Notes: generated by a model not told the origin, from the sequence alone. Counted from the first letter of the stretch, positions 35,540 to 44,817 are shown. The stretch is 64,000 nucleotides of DNA from an uncultured Bacteroidales bacterium (GCA_902781045.1 CACZHT010000004.1:1-64000); one strand, 5' to 3'. A program made the numbers and translations.

Positions 35540-36963
35540 TTTTTAGTTTGATTTTTATGGGTGGTGTTTTCTTTGTCGTTCGTAAATTTGTTTTTGTAGT
35601 ATGAGTACTGTTGCTCGACTTGGGCCACATAGGCGACCGTCTGCTTGCCACGAAAGTAGCCGAAACGGCACACCGAGTCGTTGTAGAACTGTGGGTTCTG
35701 TTTCCACAGGATGGTCTCCTCGACATTGCCGTCCCACACCTCGGGCTCTTTCTCATACTTCCGTGCCAGCTCGATGGCGTCTATCACATGACCGGCTCCG
35801 GCATTGTAGCTAGCCAAGATAAACTTCACCCGCTCGGTGGTGTCGGCAATCAGCGGCTTGAACAGGTCTTGTAGGTCGCGGATGCATGCCACTGCGGCGC
35901 GCACGTTGAGCTCTGGGTCGGTGATCTGGTCCAGCTCTAACCCATAAGCCTTGGCTGTGCTGGGCATCAGCTGCATGATGCCACGGGCACCTGCCCATGA
36001 CACGACTGTGCGGTCGAAGGCCGACTCGGTGTAGCTCACGGCAGCCAGCAGTCGCCAGTCCCAGTTGATAACCTGGCTATAGACGCGGAACAGACTGTCG
36101 TAGGGCGAGATGCATCCGGGGGGAGTGATGGGGTGCAGGTCGACGGTGTCGCGAGGCAGCGCACTACGGCTGATCTCGAAATAGCGGCGCAGGGCGTTCT
36201 TTGAGTAGGCACGGGCATTGCGCGACTGAGCCCAGGCGTTGATGCTGTCGGCCAGCCATGAGTTGCGAGGACTCACTGCCCACGACGAACGCTGGGCAAA
36301 GCTCACTTGAAGACTGATGTCGATGCTGTCATAATAGGTGTGGTTGAGCATGGCTATGTCACTGTCGACCACTGTCAGGGGCAGCTCTTTGTTGCTGACG
36401 CGCTCAATCAGGTCTTCGGGCATGACTGTGTCGCCCTCGACATAACGGATGTGGATGCCGCCACCGGTCTCGTCGTTCAGATTCTTTAGACGAGACTCAT
36501 ATTTCGACCCGCGCTCAACCCACACCTCCTTGCCCACAAGTTGGGTCACATCGGTCAGCAGCGAGTCGCTGCTGGGCTGAACCAGCACCTGATAGGTCTC
36601 GTTCACCGCACCGCAATGCAGAGCATGAGCTTTATATTCGGCAGTCATCGGAATCTCGTAGGCCAGCACTTGCACCGAGTCATGCTCAAGCATGTGGATG
36701 AGCGTACTCATGTTTGGCGCCACTTTGAACTCGAGCTTGATGCCCTTGGCGCGAGCAAAGTCACAGATGCGGTCATAGTCATATCCCAGCGTGTCGCCAC
36801 GCAGGATGAAGAAGCTGGTGGGGCTATACAGTGTGCCCACGGTCAGCGTTTTGGGCAGGGGCTTGTGCTCTTCGGTCATGCTGCATCCGCACAGCATTCC
36901 CAGTAATCCCAGTATTCCCAGTATTCCCAGTATTCTCAATATGTCAGTACTCAAATGTCCCAT
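35536..36963 (-). CDS. mltF: MltF-like lytic transglycosylase lipoprotein
   Basis: A 475-residue lipoprotein that cleaves peptidoglycan glycan strands. It has an N-terminal periplasmic-binding-protein-like domain (about 35-265) and a C-terminal SLT domain with the catalytic glutamate E313 (SYTESAFDRTVVSWAGARGIMQLMPSTA). The signal peptide is odd: its hydrophobic core ILGILGILGLLG is encoded by a tandem 9-bp repeat, and the lipobox LCGC points to C27. The start codon overlaps the purM 3' end by 20 bp; no later Met would leave a usable signal, so this start is kept. Confidence 0.88.
   Translation of the reverse strand: MGHLSTDILRILGILGILGLLGMLCGCSMTEEHKPLPKTLTVGTLYSPTSFFILRGDTLGYDYDRICDFARAKGIKLEFKVAPNMSTLIHMLEHDSVQVLAYEIPMTAEYKAHALHCGAVNETYQVLVQPSSDSLLTDVTQLVGKEVWVERGSKYESRLKNLNDETGGGIHIRYVEGDTVMPEDLIERVSNKELPLTVVDSDIAMLNHTYYDSIDISLQVSFAQRSSWAVSPRNSWLADSINAWAQSRNARAYSKNALRRYFEISRSALPRDTVDLHPITPPGCISPYDSLFRVYSQVINWDWRLLAAVSYTESAFDRTVVSWAGARGIMQLMPSTAKAYGLELDQITDPELNVRAAVACIRDLQDLFKPLIADTTERVKFILASYNAGAGHVIDAIELARKYEKEPEVWDGNVEETILWKQNPQFYNDSVCRFGYFRGKQTVAYVAQVEQQYSYYKNKFTNDKENTTHKNQTKK
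36896..36939 (-). repeat. Tandem 9-bp repeat inside the mltF signal peptide
   Basis: About four to five copies of ATACTGGGA (minus strand) encode successive Ile-Leu-Gly units in the lipoprotein signal. The unit resembles the intergenic CTGGGAATC tract at 15281-15333. Confidence 0.8.
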
Positions 36964-38110
36964 GCTCGGTGATGATGGTCAGACGGCTGGTTGGAGCATC
37001 TTCAACATGGCCGATGACCTGGGCCTCGATGCCAAACGACTGTGCGATGTCAATCACGGCTTGAGCATCGGCCGGCTCAACATAAATCTCCATGCGATGT
37101 CCCATGTTGAACACCTGGTACATCTCACGCCAGTCTGTGCCGCTCTGTTCCTGGATGAGACGGAACAGGGGTGGGATGGGCAACATGTTGTCCTTGATGA
37201 CGTGCTTGTGGTCGACAAAGTGCAACACCTTGGTCTGGGCACCGCCGGTGCAGTGCACCATGCCGTGAATGCGGGCACGCATCACGTCAAGCATGCGCTT
37301 GATTACAGGGGCGTAGGTACGGGTAGGTGAGAGCACCAGGCGCCCGGCGTCGACAGGTGTCCCGTCGACGGGGTCGAGCAACTGTTTGCCACCCGAATAG
37401 ACTAGCTCGGCGGGCACAGCCGCATCATAGCTCTCAGGATATTTCGAAGCCAGATAGTGAGCAAACACATCGTGGCGGGCCGAGGTCAAGCCATTGCTGC
37501 CCATACCACCGTTGTACTGCCGCTCATAGGTCGCCTGTCCGCTTGATGCCAGCCCCACAATCACGTCGCCACTGGCTATGTTGGCATTGTCGATGACATC
37601 GGCTCGCCGCATGCGGCAGGTCACCGTACTGTCGACGATGATGGTGCGAACCAGGTCGCCCACATCGGCGGTCTCGCCGCCGGTCGAGACGATGTCAACA
37701 CCCATCTGGCGCAACTCGGCCAGGAATTCCTCGGTGCCACCGATGATGGCGGCAATCACTTCGCCGGGTATCAGGTTCTTGTTACGGCCGATGGTAGACG
37801 AGAGCAGGATGCCGTCGGTGGCACCCACGCACAGCAGGTCGTCGATGTTCATCACGATGGCATCTTGTGCGATGCCGCGCCACACGCTCAGGTCACCTGT
37901 CTCGCGCCAGTACATGTAGGCCAGCGACGACTTGGTGCCGGCGCCATCGGCATGCATGATGTTGCAGTAGGCTGGGTCGCCACCCAGCAGGTCGGGGATG
38001 ATTTTGCAGAAGGCTTTGGGATACAGTCCCTTGTCGATGTTGCGGATGGCGTTGTGTACATCGTCCTTCGATGCCGACACACCACGCAGGTCATATCTCT
38101 GATTGCTCAT
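36944..38110 (-). CDS. purM: Phosphoribosylformylglycinamidine cyclo-ligase
   Basis: Makes 5-aminoimidazole ribonucleotide in purine synthesis. The 388-residue protein is the long Bacteroidota form (usual length about 345) with the PurM-type repeats: NIMHADGAGTKSSLAY near residue 52, IDDLLCVGA and DIVSTGGETADVGD. The C-terminal half has GMVHCTGGAQTKVL and FNMGHRMEIYV. It lies 12 bp before cdsA's stop and overlaps the mltF start by 20 bp. Confidence 0.95.
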   Translation of the reverse strand: MSNQRYDLRGVSASKDDVHNAIRNIDKGLYPKAFCKIIPDLLGGDPAYCNIMHADGAGTKSSLAYMYWRETGDLSVWRGIAQDAIVMNIDDLLCVGATDGILLSSTIGRNKNLIPGEVIAAIIGGTEEFLAELRQMGVDIVSTGGETADVGDLVRTIIVDSTVTCRMRRADVIDNANIASGDVIVGLASSGQATYERQYNGGMGSNGLTSARHDVFAHYLASKYPESYDAAVPAELVYSGGKQLLDPVDGTPVDAGRLVLSPTRTYAPVIKRMLDVMRARIHGMVHCTGGAQTKVLHFVDHKHVIKDNMLPIPPLFRLIQEQSGTDWREMYQVFNMGHRMEIYVEPADAQAVIDIAQSFGIEAQVIGHVEDAPTSRLTIITEHGTFEY

Positions 38111-38122
38111 ATTCTAGAATTC

Positions 38123-38965
38123 TTAATGATAGATGACAAGAATGAGGTAAAGTACTACTGCCGGTGACACGAGCAGCAGACTGTCGATGCGGTCCAGGAT
38201 GCCGCCATGCCCGGGAATCAGATGCCCGGAGTCCTTGACACCCTCGGTACGTTTGATCAGCGACTCGGTCAGGTCGCCATAGGTCGCGGCTATCGATACT
38301 ACGATGCTCAACCCTATCCATACGGCCAGCTCGGGAACTTGGAAGAACTCGTTGCACCACTTGTCGGTGGCCAGGGCGGTCAGCACGCAGGCCAGCAGAC
38401 CGCCGAAGAATCCCTCCCACGACTTCTTGGGCGAGATGCGTTCCCACAACTTGTGGCGACCCAGGGTGATGCCGGCGCAGAATGCCCCGGTGTCGTTCAC
38501 CCAGATGAAGATGAACACGGCCAGCAGTAGCTTGGGCGTGCTCATGGCGACTATGCAGTTGAGCAGCGACAATGGCAGTGCCACGTAGACCATCGAGAAG
38601 AACGAGCGCGACAGGCTGTGCACCGCATGTTGTTGCGGACGATAGAGCTGGACGATGCAACGGGCCAGCAAATAGGCGCATGGGACCAAGAGCCACACTG
38701 CACGAGACGTGCCATCGCCGTTCATGCCCAGATAGAACGACACAAACACGCCCGCTGCACCAAGCATGTCAATCAGTGTGACCAACCACGACTCACTCGT
38801 GGCATTACGCGACATGTCGTACACCTCTTTGACACCCAGCACACACAGCAGTGCGAACAGCACCAGGTAGGTGAGGGGAGAATTGTCGAGAAGCACTATC
38901 GAGACTACTATCAGAGCCACATACACAATGCCCGACAATGAACGGATCACAATATTTTTCAACAT
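38123..38965 (-). CDS. cdsA: Phosphatidate cytidylyltransferase
   Basis: Makes CDP-diacylglycerol for phospholipid synthesis. The 280-residue inner-membrane protein has about eight helices and the family signature near the C-terminus: YGDLTESLIKRTEGVKDSGHLIPGHGGILDRIDS. First gene of the series cdsA-purM-mltF-DUF3332-EamA, with a good promoter (-7 at 38987-38994). Confidence 0.96.
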   Translation of the reverse strand: MLKNIVIRSLSGIVYVALIVVSIVLLDNSPLTYLVLFALLCVLGVKEVYDMSRNATSESWLVTLIDMLGAAGVFVSFYLGMNGDGTSRAVWLLVPCAYLLARCIVQLYRPQQHAVHSLSRSFFSMVYVALPLSLLNCIVAMSTPKLLLAVFIFIWVNDTGAFCAGITLGRHKLWERISPKKSWEGFFGGLLACVLTALATDKWCNEFFQVPELAVWIGLSIVVSIAATYGDLTESLIKRTEGVKDSGHLIPGHGGILDRIDSLLLVSPAVVLYLILVIYH

Positions 38966-38986
38966 TTCTCTACAATTTTACACCCA

Positions 38987-39017
38987 CAAAAGTACTATTT
39001 TAATTCGGTGTAGACAA
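38987..39017 (-). promoter_or_regulatory. Promoter of the cdsA series
   Basis: On the minus strand TACTTTTG (38994-38987) with TTG (39017-39015) 20 bp upstream: an ideal Bacteroidota promoter. The leader is about 15 nt. Confidence 0.7.
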
Positions 39018-39104
39018 ATTTTCTGGGAAATTAGTTGGACAAGATATAATATTACCTGCTATGTCACGTTATTAGAGTGTATTAACTATTAAACAAGTTT
39101 GCCT

Positions 39105-39272
39105 ATGCACAAAACCTCTACTTCTTTATCCAGGGAGCGGAGATGTAGTGAACAGACAATGACCACAGTCAAGCCAAAGAAGACGACTGTTGACCTGATT
39201 AAGCAATTCGCAAGGGTTTACGCCTTCGGCAGCATGATGCCTGCAGGACTAGGAGCTTTCATTGCCAACTGA
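39105..39272 (+). CDS. Small protein, 55 or 37 residues, unrecognised
   Basis: The gap between cdsA and the phosphorylase holds a plus-strand ORF with its own terminator. The full frame gives 55 residues; an internal ATG at 39159 gives 37 residues, starting MTTVKPKKTTVDLIK and ending MPAGLGAFIAN. The second half (TTVDLIKQFARVYAF...) is an amphipathic helix followed by a Gly/Pro/Met-rich tail. I cannot name a family; short Bacteroidales proteins of similar look may exist. A clear TAnnTTTG box is not seen. The 37-residue form looks more natural. Confidence 0.5.
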   Translation: MHKTSTSLSRERRCSEQTMTTVKPKKTTVDLIKQFARVYAFGSMMPAGLGAFIAN

Positions 39273-39306
39273 CACACATCCTCTTCACTCTCTCAAACAC
39301 TAACCA

Positions 39307-39340
39307 AAATCAAGGCTGCCCCGCAAGGCAGCCTTTCTTC
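39307..39340 (+). terminator. Terminator after the small ORF
   Basis: AAGGCTGCC, loop CCGC, AAGGCAGCCTT then TCTTCTT: a 9-bp stem with a U-rich tail in the plus direction. Its presence supports transcription of the small ORF. It lies just before the convergent phosphorylase stop. Confidence 0.75.
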
Positions 39341-39357
39341 TTGACTTACAAGCTGTT

Positions 39358-40242
39358 TTAGTCAGCCAGCAGACGCTCTAGCACTGTGCCCACCAGGTCG
39401 TTGACCGCGCCCTTGTAGTTGGTATTGGCCTCGGTGGCAACGCGGTTGGCGATAATCGAGCAGATGGTCATCGCACGGTGCCCCAGTATCTTGGCCAGAC
39501 CCTGCAGGGCGGCACTCTCCATCTCATAGTTGGTGATGTGGCCTCCGGCATACTCAAATGCCTCAATGCGGTGGTTCAATTCGGGTTCGGCCAGACGGGC
39601 ACGCACCTCGCGCCCTTGCGGACCGTAAAATCCCACGGCACTAATGGTGTAGCCGCGCACCATGTCGTCACGGCCAATGCGCTCTACCAGCCAAGGGTCA
39701 GCATCCACCACGTATGGTTTGGCAAATAACGGATTCCACTGGACAAACTCGCAGAACGCTCGCTCAAACTCCAGGTCGCTCACACGGTTGCGGTCGGCAT
39801 AGTAGTTGAGCACACCGTCAAAGCCCAGGGCTTTGGAGGCAATCACCGGAGTGCCCACTGGAACGTAGGTCTGCAAGCCACCTGAGGTGCCGATGCGCAC
39901 GATGTTGAGCGTGCGGTGCTCGTCCTTGGGCTGACGAGTGGCAAAGTCGACATTGGCCAGTGCGTCAAGCTCGGTCATCACGATGTCGATGTTGTCGCCA
40001 CCGATGCCGTGCGACAATGCCATCACTGGTTTGCCACGGTAGGTGCCGCCGATGGTGTGAAACTCGCGACTCGAAATCTCAAAGTCCTGCGTGTCAAAGT
40101 ACTTGGCAATCATCGTCACACGACCAGGGTCGCCACACACGATGATGTTGTCGCACAACTGCTCAGGCTTCACATGGATGTGAAAGGCCGAACCGTCATC
40201 GTTGATAATCAACTCGCTGTCGGGAATATATTTCTTTTCCAT
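39358..40242 (-). CDS. Nucleoside phosphorylase (uridine phosphorylase-like)
   Basis: A 294-residue PNP/UDP-family enzyme that splits nucleosides with phosphate. The phosphate-site motif VCGDPGRV (about residue 34), the RIGTSGGLQ segment and the ribose-binding TNYEMESAALQGL (about residue 238) are all present, which fits the uridine phosphorylase branch. The ATG at 40242 is preferred over one four codons upstream. It has its own promoter and no cotranscribed partner. Confidence 0.9.
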   Translation of the reverse strand: MEKKYIPDSELIINDDGSAFHIHVKPEQLCDNIIVCGDPGRVTMIAKYFDTQDFEISSREFHTIGGTYRGKPVMALSHGIGGDNIDIVMTELDALANVDFATRQPKDEHRTLNIVRIGTSGGLQTYVPVGTPVIASKALGFDGVLNYYADRNRVSDLEFERAFCEFVQWNPLFAKPYVVDADPWLVERIGRDDMVRGYTISAVGFYGPQGREVRARLAEPELNHRIEAFEYAGGHITNYEMESAALQGLAKILGHRAMTICSIIANRVATEANTNYKGAVNDLVGTVLERLLAD

Positions 40243-40274
40243 AGTTTGTAGCATCTAGAAGTCAATTAAAAATA

Positions 40275-40305
40275 CAAAATTACAGAATTATTTCTAATCA
40301 GGCAA
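40275..40305 (-). promoter_or_regulatory. Promoter of the nucleoside phosphorylase gene
   Basis: On the minus strand TAATTTTG (40282-40275) with TTG (40305-40303) at a 20-bp spacing. Confidence 0.7.
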
Positions 40306-40344
40306 CTTTTTTGCTTTTTTTAAGACTCTGTGGCTGAACAGTAA

Positions 40345-40521
40345 CTATTCACCGATTCCGTGTTTCCCCTCCCCTTTCACAAAGGGGAGGGGTCAGGGGT
40401 GGGGTATGGAGGCAATGCACAATGCACAATGCACAATGACTGCCTAGCAGCCTCCCTTCCCCCTTCCCAACAGGCCTCCCCAAAGAGGAGGGGAGGCTCG
40501 CTGGAAGCAATCACTGAACAG
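40345..40521. mobile_element. Intact copy of a 177-bp inverted-end repeat element (MITE-like)
   Basis: Related to the element at 62534. It begins CTATTCACCGATTCCG and ends CACTGAACAG, imperfect inverted ends. Inside are the same CCCCTCCCCTTT/AAAGGGGAGGGG hairpin, the run GTCAGGGGTGGGG, a CAATGCACA microrepeat (about three copies) and GACTGCCT. No coding frame. The about 160 bp up to 40680 holds further imperfect inverted repeats but no gene I can support. Confidence 0.75.
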
Positions 40522-40680
40522 ATTGATTCGCTGAACTGTTGTGGCGGTTTTGCGTGGCGCTGGAGGCGTTTTTCTGGAAACTTTTGTTCGGCTTTTGAGC
40601 CAATTGGGGTAAAAACGCTTGCAAAAGCGGCGCACACAACAGGCTGTCGCTGCCGTGCCGCACTATGGCATACATACAAG

Positions 40681-40722
40681 CAAAATCGCCGTAGCTCTAG
40701 TGCGAGCCACGGCGATTATTGT
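40681..40722 (-). terminator. Terminator of the mutA-mutB operon
   Basis: On the minus strand AATCGCCGTGGCTC, a 6-nt loop, GAGCTACGGCGATT, then TTGCTTG. It has one mismatch and lies about 15 bp after the mutB stop. Confidence 0.85.
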
Positions 40723-40736
40723 AGGGTGGGGGATTA

Positions 40737-42869
40737 CTACTCGTCCAGGAGGATGTTCATCACCTCGATGGCACTCTTCATGACGTTGGTGCCGGGGCCG
40801 AAGATGGCGGCGACACCTGCCTTGTAGAGGAAGTCGTAGTCCTGCACGGGAATCACGCCACCGGCGGTGACGATGATGTCCTCGCGGCCCAGCTTCTTGA
40901 GCTCGGCGATGACGGCAGGGATGAGCGTCTTGTGACCGGCGGCCAGCGACGACACACCCAGCACGTTCACATCGTTCTCGACGGCCTCGCGCGCTGCCTC
41001 CTCGGGAGTCTGGAACAACGGGCCCATGTCGACATCAAAGCCGCAGTCGGCATAGCCGGTAGCCACAACCTTAGCGCCACGGTCGTGGCCGTCCTGGCCC
41101 ATCTTGGCAATCATGATGCGTGGCTGACGGCCGTTCTGTGCGGCAAACTTGGCGGTGAGGTCACGGGCTTTCTGCAGGTCGGGATCGGATTTGGTTTCTG
41201 CTGAATACACGCCTGAAATGGTTTTAACAACTGCTTTGTAACGGCCCACGACCTTCTCGCAGGCATCTGAAATCTCGCCCAGCGATGCACGGTCCTTGGC
41301 GGCCTCGACAGCCAGTGCCAGCAGGTTGCCCTCGCCGGTCTCCACACAGTGGGTGAGTGCTTCGAGGTCGGCCTTGACCTTGGCCTCGTCGCGGTTGGCA
41401 CGCAGACGCTTCAGACCCTCGACCTGCTCCTTGCGCACCTCGGTGTTGTCGATTTCAAGGATGTCGATGGGATCTTCTTTCTCTAGGGCATACTTGTTGA
41501 TGCCCACGATGGTCTGGCGACCGCTGTCGATGCGGGCCTGAGTGCGAGCAGCTGCCTCCTCGATGCGCATCTTGGGCACGCCGGTCTCGATAGCCTTGGC
41601 CATACCGCCCAGCTTCTCGATCTCCTCGATGTGTGCCCAAGCCTTCTGCGCCAGCTCATCGGTCAGTTTCTCAACATAGTAGCTGCCTGCCCAGGGGTCG
41701 ATAGCCTTGGTGACATAGGTCTCCTGCTGGATATAAATCTGGGTGTTGCGGGCAATACGAGCCGAGAAATCGGTGGGCAGTGCGATGGCCTCGTCGAGGG
41801 CATTGGTGTGCAGCGACTGGGTGTGACCCAGTGCGGCGGCCATAGCCTCGATGCAGGTGCGGCCCACATTGTTGAACGGGTCTTGTGCGGTGAGCGACCA
41901 GCCCGATGTCTGGCTGTGAGTGCGCAGCGACATCGACTTGGGGTTCTTGGCACCGAAGCTCTTGACGATCTTGGCCCAGAGCAGGCGGCCTGCGCGCATC
42001 TTGGCGATCTCGGTGAAGAAGTTCATCGAGATGCCCCAGAAGAACGACAGACGAGGTGCGAAGGCATCGACATCCAGACCGGCGTTGACACCCGTGCGGA
42101 TGTAGTCCATACCGTCGGCCAGGGTGTAAGCCAACTCGATGTCGGCCGTTGCACCAGCCTCCTGCATGTGGTAGCCCGAGATCGAGATGGAGTTGAACTT
42201 GGGCATGTACTGCGAGGTGTACTCAAAGATGCTAGCGATGATCTGCATCGAGAACTTGGGCGGATAGATATAGGTGTTGCGCACCATGAACTCCTTGAGG
42301 ATGTCGTTCTGGATGGTACCGGCCATCTCCTCGAGCTTGGCACCCTGCTCCAGACCCGACACGATGTAGAACGCCATGATGGGCAGCACAGCGCCGTTCA
42401 TGGTCATCGACACCGACATCTTGTTCAGGGGGATGCCATCAAACAGCACCTTCATGTCCTCAACCGAGCAGATGCTCACACCAGCCTTGCCCACATCACC
42501 GACCACACGCTGGTTGTCGGCGTTGTAACCGCGGTGAGTCGGAAGGTCGAATGCCACCGACAGACCTTTCTGGCCCGAAGCCAGATTGCGGCGATAGAAA
42601 GCGTTAGACTCAGCAGCAGTCGAGAAGCCGGCATACTGACGGACAGTCCACGGACGGAACGGATACATCAGGCTGTAGGGGCCACCCAGGAAGGGAGGAA
42701 TACCAGCCACGAAGTCGAGGTGCTCAAGACCCTCGAGGTCTTGCTTTGTATATACGGGCTTGATGTCGAGCAGCTCAGCATTCTTCCAAGGCTCGCCCAT
42801 CACCAGAGGCTTATGCTCAACATTGAAAGCCTCATTTGCGATATCGATATTCTTAAAATTTGGTCTCAT
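40737..42869 (-). CDS. mutB: Methylmalonyl-CoA mutase, large subunit
   Basis: Adenosylcobalamin-dependent enzyme that interconverts succinyl-CoA and (R)-methylmalonyl-CoA, in Bacteroidales the key step to propionate. The 710-residue catalytic subunit has the TIM barrel ([26 protein letters not shown]) and the C-terminal B12 domain with the cobalt-ligand motif DGHDRG, histidine at about residue 595. It is an intact alpha subunit. It lies 14 bp after mutA, making a two-gene operon with one terminator. The organism therefore needs cobalamin, by synthesis or uptake encoded elsewhere. Confidence 0.98.
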   Translation of the reverse strand: MRPNFKNIDIANEAFNVEHKPLVMGEPWKNAELLDIKPVYTKQDLEGLEHLDFVAGIPPFLGGPYSLMYPFRPWTVRQYAGFSTAAESNAFYRRNLASGQKGLSVAFDLPTHRGYNADNQRVVGDVGKAGVSICSVEDMKVLFDGIPLNKMSVSMTMNGAVLPIMAFYIVSGLEQGAKLEEMAGTIQNDILKEFMVRNTYIYPPKFSMQIIASIFEYTSQYMPKFNSISISGYHMQEAGATADIELAYTLADGMDYIRTGVNAGLDVDAFAPRLSFFWGISMNFFTEIAKMRAGRLLWAKIVKSFGAKNPKSMSLRTHSQTSGWSLTAQDPFNNVGRTCIEAMAAALGHTQSLHTNALDEAIALPTDFSARIARNTQIYIQQETYVTKAIDPWAGSYYVEKLTDELAQKAWAHIEEIEKLGGMAKAIETGVPKMRIEEAAARTQARIDSGRQTIVGINKYALEKEDPIDILEIDNTEVRKEQVEGLKRLRANRDEAKVKADLEALTHCVETGEGNLLALAVEAAKDRASLGEISDACEKVVGRYKAVVKTISGVYSAETKSDPDLQKARDLTAKFAAQNGRQPRIMIAKMGQDGHDRGAKVVATGYADCGFDVDMGPLFQTPEEAAREAVENDVNVLGVSSLAAGHKTLIPAVIAELKKLGREDIIVTAGGVIPVQDYDFLYKAGVAAIFGPGTNVMKSAIEVMNILLDE

Positions 42870-42883
42870 TGTTCAGCTCCTCC

Positions 42884-44725
42884 TTATTTTAATAATTTAG
42901 CATTAAAGGCCTTGAGTGTACCCAGCACATTGGTGCGTACATTGATGAAGTGGGTGATGCCCAGAGCCTTAAATTCATCAGTCTCAGGACCGGCCAGCAC
43001 CAGCTCGGCACGGCCGTCCAGCAGCTTGACTGCCTCGGGGATGAGGGCGGCATACTCGTCGTCGCTCGAGCAGAGCACCACGACGTTGGCTTTCTTCTCC
43101 ATAGCGGCATTGATACCGTCCTCCACAGTCTTGAAACCGTTGTTGTCAATCAGCTCATAGCCAGCGCAAGCGAAGAAGTTGTCGCTGAACTGGGCGCGAG
43201 CCAGGCGCATGGCCAGGTTGCCGATGGTGAGCATGAACACCTTGGGCGTGTTTGCCGCGTGCTCGGTGGCCAGACGAATCTCCTCAAACTGGCTGGCCAG
43301 GCGCTTCATGTTCAGGCTTACCTCGCCCTCCTCGTGTTGGCAACCGCAGGCGCACTTGTGAGCGGCCTCGCAAGCATCGGCCTTGTCGGCGGCCTTCTCG
43401 GTGAAGTTGGGGAACTGGTTGGTGCCCAGCAATTGCTCTTTGCGTTTTGCAACCTTGTCAAAGCGTGCAGCGGCACTGGCATTGACTGCATTGATGATGT
43501 TGCAGTTGTCCAGCTCGGCCTTGAAACCACCCTTGTCCTCAACATCGAGGAAGAGCTTCCATGCCTCCTGAGCCAGCGATGCGGTGAGCATCTCCACATA
43601 GTAGCTGCCGCCAGCGGGGTCTGTGACCTTGTCGAGGTGGCTCTCTTCCTGCAGCATGATCTGCTGGTTGCGGGCAATGCGCTCGCTGAAGTCATCGCTA
43701 GGTTTGTAGCAAGCATCGAACGGAGTGACCACAATCGAGTCGACACCGGCCAGTGCGGCGCTCATGGCCTCGGTCTGGGTGCGCAGCAGGTTGACGTAGC
43801 TGTCATAAACCGTGTGGTTGAACAGCGTGGTCTCAGCATTGACCACCATCTTGCAGGCGCAGTCGCACTCGGGGCCATATTGCTTGACAATCTGTGCCCA
43901 CAGCTGACGGCCGGCGCGGAACTTGGCAATCTCCATGAAGTAGATGGTCGAGATGCCCATGTTGAACTTGATGCGGGTGGCCACCTCCTGTGCCGAGAAA
44001 CCGGCATCGGTGAGTTGAGCCATCCACTCGTTGCCCCATGCCAGGGCATAGCCGAGCTCCTGATAGATGTAGGCACCGGCGTTGTTGAGAATAATCGAGT
44101 CGACGCTGAGCACGCGCAGGCCCTTGACGGGTGCGGCAGCCTTGAGCAGGTCGCCGGCCATGGCCACGATGTCGCCCGGGAAGGCGGTGCCGTGCTTGAA
44201 GTTGCGCTTGAACGGGTTGAACGTCACCGAGCCGCGGAAGGTCTCCTGGGCACCGGCGGCCTCAATCAGCGCCACCAGCTTCTGGGTCAATGCCAGGGCG
44301 CACTTGGGGCAGTTCATCAGGTTGACCTCTACCTTGTTCAGGTCGATGCCAGCCAGCAGCACCTCGAGGTTGGTGTCGGCGTTGGCCTTGAGACCGAGCG
44401 AGGTAACACCCTTGCCCAGCACTTCACGGGCCTTGGCATTGGCCTGGGCCTCGTCCTCGATGTTGATGTTCTGACGCACGGCCCAAAGGTTGTTGGTGCG
44501 TGTGCCACGAACAAATGGATACTCACCGGGCAGCGACTCGGTGGCCTTGAGGTCCTTGATGTCAACCCCGCGGTAGAGAGGCTGCACATTGAACCCTTCG
44601 TTTGTTCGCCATACCATCTTCTTGTCAAAGTCGGCCCCCTTGAGGTCAACCTCGGCCTTGGCGCGCCACTCCTCGGGAGTTACCGGCGCAAACATGTCGA
44701 ACAGTCGTTTTCTGTTTTCTGCCAT
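42884..44725 (-). CDS. mutA: Methylmalonyl-CoA mutase, small subunit
   Basis: The 613-residue non-catalytic partner of MutB. It has the mutase barrel (FVRGTRTNNLWAVRQNINIE) and a C-terminal B12-like domain that lacks the DxHxxG cobalt motif, as normal for small subunits. Start taken at the ATG in MAENRKRLFDMF; a longer frame begins at a TTG upstream and is not supported. One odd feature is a Cys/His cluster at about residues 452-464 (CEAAHKCACGCQH) in the linker before the B12-like domain. The -7 box at 44810-44817 lies 85 bp upstream. Confidence 0.97.
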   Translation of the reverse strand: MAENRKRLFDMFAPVTPEEWRAKAEVDLKGADFDKKMVWRTNEGFNVQPLYRGVDIKDLKATESLPGEYPFVRGTRTNNLWAVRQNINIEDEAQANAKAREVLGKGVTSLGLKANADTNLEVLLAGIDLNKVEVNLMNCPKCALALTQKLVALIEAAGAQETFRGSVTFNPFKRNFKHGTAFPGDIVAMAGDLLKAAAPVKGLRVLSVDSIILNNAGAYIYQELGYALAWGNEWMAQLTDAGFSAQEVATRIKFNMGISTIYFMEIAKFRAGRQLWAQIVKQYGPECDCACKMVVNAETTLFNHTVYDSYVNLLRTQTEAMSAALAGVDSIVVTPFDACYKPSDDFSERIARNQQIMLQEESHLDKVTDPAGGSYYVEMLTASLAQEAWKLFLDVEDKGGFKAELDNCNIINAVNASAAARFDKVAKRKEQLLGTNQFPNFTEKAADKADACEAAHKCACGCQHEEGEVSLNMKRLASQFEEIRLATEHAANTPKVFMLTIGNLAMRLARAQFSDNFFACAGYELIDNNGFKTVEDGINAAMEKKANVVVLCSSDDEYAALIPEAVKLLDGRAELVLAGPETDEFKALGITHFINVRTNVLGTLKAFNAKLLK

Positions 44726-44809
44726 AATGTTGTTTAAAGAATTATATAGTAACTTTTGATTTGGTCTGTGTTGACATCCACACTGGTGCGGACTGAACAG
44801 ATTATTCCG

Positions 44810-44817
44810 CAAAATTA
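44810..44817 (-). promoter_or_regulatory. Promoter -7 box for the mut operon
   Basis: On the minus strand TAATTTTG fits the consensus. It gives a leader of about 78 nt. No clear riboswitch fold could be drawn in that leader by eye. Confidence 0.55.

Noticed and set aside
40377..40679. 100-codon minus-strand frame over the repeat element
   Set aside because: Product is dictated by repeat DNA (PPYPTPDPSPL from the GC hairpin); no sign of protein selection.
42950..44737. 595-codon frame antisense to mutA (and 509 codons antisense at 41631-43160)
   Set aside because: Same shadow effect; both lie wholly opposite well-identified mutase genes.
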